Below, piece by piece: positions 60,901-64,000 of a DNA stretch of 64,000 bases (its first letter is position 1; every line of letters starts with the position of its first letter). The translations under genes and the position numbers were made by a program. The DNA comes from Notolepis coatsorum. Taxonomy: Eukaryota; Chordata; Actinopteri; Aulopiformes; Paralepididae. The stretch covers positions 88,798,985 through 88,862,984 of the forward strand of contig OZ020598.1 of NCBI GenBank assembly GCA_963971535.1. Reading direction: 5' to 3'. The notes beneath the pieces are model-generated. The model was not told where the DNA came from and made no database searches. It worked only from the letters and a program-made list of their open reading frames with translations.

Positions 60901-62629
60901 TCCTAGAATATTTCTGACATTTCCTTTATTTAATTCCTTGAATTTAATTTTTTTAAATAAAGTGCTACACAAATAACAGTCAATTCTGACGTCAATCATG
61001 TCCATACCTGTGGTCGTCTCCCTCCTTGCTGTGGTGCTTGAGGTGAGCGATGTAATGGTCGTAGCGGTTGGTGTTATACCCGCACCTCTGGCAGTGTATC
61101 ACCCCTTTGCTCTCCGTCTTCACCGCCGCGTCCCTGCCGTTCTCCGCCGCGCCCCCCTTGGCGGCCTGCGGTCCGGCGAGGCCGTCCTCCTTGCCCGTCA
61201 GCCCGTTCTTCCCCTCGGCGTGGTTCACCCTCATCGTCTTGTGGGTTCCCAGATGCTCCACGAACTCCTGCTCGCACTCTGCCTGGTAGTGGCAGGGCTT
61301 ACAGTGAAAGGGCTTCTTTTTCTTGGCCGTCCTCGTGATCAAGTGGCTGATCTGGAGTCGCGGGCGCTCTGGGCCGGCCGCGGGCCGTGGCTCGGCGGGG
61401 CTGGACAGGTCAGTGAGGTTTTCCTCCTCCTCCTCCTGGGGTTCCTGGTCTTCCTCCTCCATTCTCTCGTGCTCCCCGACAACCACGGCCCGGACCCCCG
61501 GCGGACACTCGGGATACTCGATGATACAGAGGTCCCTGTCCTTGTCATAGCTGTACCTGAGGAAGAAGAACACTTTAGTATGGGTGGGTGGCCTAAAATG
61601 TATATCACGGTATATTTGTCTTTCTTATAATAATAATAATAATAATAATAATAAGTACAAGACTCTGGGATGGTAACAATCTATTCACAGAGGGTTAACT
61701 ATGAGGTTTCTACTTTCTACTGGGCTCCTCCATTAGTATTCTGTAATCTGTACCTATCCACCCCTAAGATAGGGTCAGAAATTAGTAGTAATAGTAGTAC
61801 TAGTGGTGGTGGTAATGGTAGTAGTAATAGTAGTTTAGTTTATTTGATAGGGACAGCACAGTACTAGTGGTGGTGGTAATGGTAGTAGTAATAGTAGTTT
61901 AGTTTAGTTTATTTGATAGGGACAGCACAGTACTAGTGGTGGTGGTAATGGTAGTAGTAATAGTAGTTTAGTTTATTTGATAGGGACAGCACAGTACTAG
62001 TGGTGGTGGTAATGGTAGTAGTAATAGTAGTTTAGTTTATTTGATAGGGACAGCACAGTACTAGTGGTGGTGGTAATGGTAGTAGTAATAGTAGTTTAGT
62101 TTATTTGATAGGGACAGCACAGTACTAGTGGTGGTGGTAATGGTAGTAGTAATAGTAGTTTAGTTTAGTTTATTTGATAGGGACAGCACAGTACTAGTGG
62201 TGGTGGTAATGGTAGTAGTGGTAATATTAGTAGTAGTAAAAACTAAACAAATGCCTCTGTAGTACTCTGTAGTTGTTGTTGTAGTAGTTAATAGTAGTGT
62301 TAGTAGTAGTGGTACTAGTAATAGTACTGTAGAAGTGGTAGTAGTAGTTGTGGTAGTAGTCGTCGTCATAGTAGTAATTACCTGATGACATTTTCATCCT
62401 CGCTGTCAGAGTAGCTGCAGCCGACCGTCTTCAGCTCCATCATCTCCTTCTCGTCCGCCATGCTGCCGTCGCAGCCCCCGCCCTCTGCCGCCGCCACGTT
62501 GGCCAGCATCACCAGCTGAGGGGCCGGCAGGTCGCTGTGGGCCAGTTCGCTCAGACTCTGGGGCACCTCCACCACCATGGGCACACCGACGGGGTACGAC
62601 CCCATTGCAAACATTGTCTGAGTAGCCAT
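52773..62629 (-). CDS. rest: RE1-silencing transcription factor REST/NRSF (complete coding region, 5 coding exons)
   Basis: REST is a nuclear zinc-finger repressor that binds RE1/NRSE sites and recruits SIN3 through its N-terminus and CoREST through its C-terminal finger. Exons: 62629-62382, 61556-61008, 60653-60493, 56370-56287 and 54925-52773, giving 3195 nt, 1064 aa plus stop (human 1097). The N-terminus has [13 protein letters not shown], matching the SIN3-binding segment. Fingers 1 and 2 are at residues 168-188 and 238-258, with the typical [10 protein letters not shown]. Fingers 3-8 follow in exons 3-5. A long Lys/Glu/Pro-rich low-complexity region comes next, then [20 protein letters not shown] and [11 protein letters not shown] (the conserved beta-TrCP degron area), and finger 9 ([21 protein letters not shown]) near the end. 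All junctions are GT-AG and in phase. Confidence 0.96.
53095..53205 (-). repeat. rest: 27-bp in-frame coding repeat (KPTTPSLEL x4) in rest
   Basis: Four near-identical 27-bp units (plus strand 'gagctccagagagggcgttg' followed by 'tgggttt') each encode KPTTPSLEL. The length keeps the frame. Confidence 0.95.
55296..55345. repeat. Left flank of a ~47-bp tandem array split by a SINE
   Basis: 'cagtatgtctaccactgcta' and 'tgactactactccttctcct' occur here and again at 55800-55935 on the other side of the SINE. Confidence 0.75.
55345..55802 (-). mobile_element. tRNA-derived SINE, family 1, copy 5
   Basis: On the minus strand it begins GGGCGGCTAGGTGGCGCAGT and carries GGGTTCGAGCCC. It is very similar to copy 1 (8250-8730), suggesting recent activity. 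It lies in the last rest intron. Confidence 0.92.
55803..55935. repeat. Right part of the array split by the SINE
   Basis: About three units of 'cagtatgtctaccactgcta' plus 'tgactactactccttctcct'. Confidence 0.8.
56287..56370 (-). CDS. rest: rest coding exon 4 (residues 320-348): zinc finger 5
   Basis: Encodes [20 protein letters not shown] and TRHMRTHSG. It is 84 nt, so skipping it would keep the frame. Donor is GTGAGT. Confidence 0.97.
56520..56760. repeat. Poly-C run, short duplication and (AAT)n
   Basis: A C run lies at 56529-56556. 'tttgttatccccccacac' through 'ccttctcccttgatcaa' is duplicated (about 56560-56628 and 56659-56727). AAT units occur at 56727-56745. Confidence 0.75.
56775..58110. 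mobile_element. PIF/Harbinger-like non-autonomous transposon, 1336 bp, TSD TTA
   Basis: Ends are GGCCATGTCCAGACGAAAAC and the inverse GGTTTCGTCTGGACATGGCC, extending to ~30 bp with few mismatches. They are flanked by TTA (56772-56774, 58111-58113). A 3-bp TTA/TWA duplication fits PIF/Harbinger. No transposase was found. It lies in rest intron 3. Confidence 0.82.
58150..59619. mobile_element. hAT-like transposon, 1470 bp, TSD GTTCTTAG, carrying a nested hAT
   Basis: Ends are TAGGGCTGGGACTTTATGG and ATCGAGTCCCACCACTA. TSD GTTCTTAG lies at 58142-58149 and 59620-59627. Confidence 0.92.
58683..59144. mobile_element. hAT-like MITE nested in a hAT, 462 bp, TSD GACTGTAG
   Basis: Ends are TAGGGCTGCACGATTTTGGG and TTAATCATTCAGCCCTA. 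TSD GACTGTAG lies at 58675-58682 and 59145-59152. Confidence 0.95.
59628..59915. repeat. 35-bp minisatellite in rest intron 3
   Basis: Unit is 'gaaataacaatgtgttcttt' plus 'gttagattatctggc', with older variants to the left. Matching pieces at 56750-56774 and 58111-58149 show that the array has been split by two transposons. Confidence 0.92.
59960..60120 (-). mobile_element. LINE 3' tail fragment (probable)
   Basis: 'aagataagataagacaagaa' next to 'acgttattgtcacagagggg' and 'aaaatttac' resembles the tails at 13838 and 40737. Confidence 0.45.
60493..60653 (-). CDS. rest: rest coding exon 3 (residues 266-320): zinc fingers 3 and 4
   Basis: Encodes [20 protein letters not shown] and [20 protein letters not shown], ending VRTHTG. 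Donor is GTAGGT. Confidence 0.97.
60654..61007. other. rest: rest intron 2
   Basis: AT-rich intron with no other feature seen. Confidence 0.6.
61008..61556 (-). CDS. rest: rest coding exon 2 (residues 83-266): zinc fingers 1 and 2
   Basis: Begins [20 protein letters not shown]. An acidic stretch follows, then finger 1 ([20 protein letters not shown]), a linker, and finger 2 ([21 protein letters not shown]). Donor is GTATGG. Confidence 0.96.
61628..62375. repeat. Tandem repeats up to the rest exon 1 donor (~60-bp units, GTA-rich)
   Basis: An AAT run (61628-61653) is followed, from about 61780 to 62230, by about seven units containing 'tttatttgatagggacagca' and 'agtactagtggtggtggtaa'. An irregular GTA/GTT-rich stretch continues to about 62375. 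The block ends about 6 bp from the first coding exon donor. Confidence 0.93.
62382..62629 (-). CDS. rest: rest coding exon 1 (residues 1-83): SIN3-interaction N-terminus
   Basis: Starts [20 protein letters not shown] and contains [17 protein letters not shown] and [10 protein letters not shown]. The ATG at 62629 has A at -3 and G at +4, and MATQ matches REST of other vertebrates. Donor is GTAATT. Confidence 0.95.
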
Positions 62630-62694
62630 TCTGAGTGCAGTCTCCTTTAGGTTTATTCAGCAGGTGGGCTGCCACGGCATGAAGAACGCCTCCA
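62630..62694 (-). other. rest: rest 5'UTR part of coding exon 1
   Basis: A consensus acceptor TCTCCTGCAG on the minus strand ends at 62695. The coding exon therefore probably begins at 62694, with a separate non-coding first exon upstream. Confidence 0.65.
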
Positions 62695-64000
62695 CTGCAG
62701 GAGAAAACCAGTTAGAAGAACTAAATGTTACTGAGCGCTAAAACACACAAGTGGAGGGTCTCTTTGAAAATTAACACTTTTGTCATGAATGTATCGGAAA
62801 TGTATTTATTAACAAAAGTTTGAAGGCCGCAACATCCCCTATGACCAAATGATATAAGTAGGCGAATGGGATGGGCTGTCTAGAACCAGGGAGACATTTT
62901 ATTCTTATTTTATTCATTATGGGCCACGTAATGCATTTGTACCTTTACCGGTTTACTAGTATTCTACAGGTCGTTTTACAGCGCTCATTACCCTAGTTAA
63001 ATAGTGTGGCTGAATTAAATGCCAAAAATCTGGCTCAAATATAAAGTAAATATATTTTACGTTTGTAATGGGAGTAACTACTAGGCCTACACACAACAAG
63101 GAAACTGACCTGGGCTGAATCAGAGTTGACGTAATCTGATCTGTCACTTTCTCTCAACCAGCTGGTTTATTAGGCTAATCAGATTAGTGAGCATACATAT
63201 GTCAAACTTTTTTGATCACGTTTAGTTTTGATCAGTCTATTAATATTTGCTTAAGTACATCAAATATGTATGTAATGATGACTGCAGAGTTATGTGTTTT
63301 TCCTAATCATCAAATACATTAATGCATTCATTCAAATGTGCATGCCATGGAATAAGTAACGATGTTTAACACTAATAGATTAACGCCAATATATGACAAT
63401 GTTCTGGTTATACAAAGCGTACGCCTACTGTATCCATGCACACTAACTAACTTCACCAACTCTCCAGGACTGTGTTTGCATGCTCAGACATTTTGCATTC
63501 GGCCATTTTGAAACAGCACCACAACTTATTCGACAGCGCCCAACAACTCAAGTACATTCCACTCCAAAACAATGAATAATATATACACATAGTTAGAGAC
63601 CTATACGGTTACAAGTATTATACAACGCCTAACACGGGCGAATAATGTAAAGACTTTCCATGCAAGCTTGTTTGTATGTATATTAAAAAAAAAAAAAAAT
63701 GGTAACAAAGTTATTGAATAGGTATTTTGACCTTCCTGGGCAATGGACTTTCAGTCAAAACAACATTTACAAAATATTCCTTTTCGCCCAAAAAAATAAG
63801 TAAACTGCTTTCTGATGATTATACTATTTATTGCACGCCAAATAATGTCACATTGGTGCAGTGAGTTTGATAGAACGTCTGCATGTTTTGCATTGTTGGC
63901 GATGAAGCTTCGCCTATTATTAGGTGATTTACAACTCGTTGTTTTGATTTGATAGGGAGGATATCAAGGCAAACATTTTGTTAAAGAAAAAACCCGTTTA
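62695..64000. other. rest 5' intron or upstream region, no gene seen
   Basis: AT-rich sequence with an A run (63686-63699). No CpG-rich first exon or promoter could be identified. The rest promoter may lie outside the window. Confidence 0.45.

Noticed and set aside
60998-61630. A 210-codon plus-strand ORF opposite rest exon 2
   Set aside because: It is a shadow frame. The minus strand encodes REST fingers 1 and 2 with correct splice sites.

Overview
This window is vertebrate genomic DNA, almost certainly from a teleost fish. It carries three intron-rich housekeeping or regulatory genes in the order polr2b (minus), noa1 (plus), rest (minus). From what is known of other vertebrates, REST, NOA1 and POLR2B are neighbours there too (human chromosome 4q12), so this is a conserved block. 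The surrounding DNA is crowded with fish-type repeats: hAT-like DNA transposons, tRNA-derived SINEs, LINE 3' tails and minisatellites. I cannot name the species.

Layout. Positions 1-2719 are one continuous 21-bp minisatellite. Positions 2830-29476 hold 23 coding exons of polr2b (second-largest subunit of RNA polymerase II, RPB2), giving residues 1-1080; the last ~94 residues, including the zinc-binding clamp, lie beyond the left edge. Positions 29477-30009 form a 533-bp head-to-head promoter interval. Positions 30010-47374 hold all eight exons of noa1 (mitochondrial circularly permuted GTPase, 740 aa). Positions 47375-52772 are the tail-to-tail interval between noa1 and rest. Positions 52773-62629 hold the complete coding region of rest (five coding exons, 1064 aa, all nine zinc fingers), and a 5'UTR exon boundary is visible at 62694. 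I see no gene in 62695-64000.

Exon boundaries were read from GT/AG junctions that keep the reading frame and match the known protein families. All three assembled reading frames stay in phase through every junction. polr2b makes a core subunit of the transcription machinery, noa1 acts in mitochondrial translation and ribosome assembly, and rest is a transcriptional repressor of neuronal genes. Their proximity looks like ancestral synteny rather than a pathway cluster.

The most unusual feature is the placement of minisatellites. At least seven polr2b introns and one rest intron have tandem arrays starting within about 5-110 bp downstream of the 5' splice site. In polr2b introns 8 and 15 the repeat unit contains the 3' end of the exon plus the splice donor, so decoy donors are lined up in the intron. 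The second striking feature is nested transposition. Ten hAT-like insertions have intact or near-intact 8-bp target-site duplications, and two of them sit inside other hAT elements. Others lie nested with a Ty3/gypsy fragment, TTAA-type elements, SINEs and LINEs.
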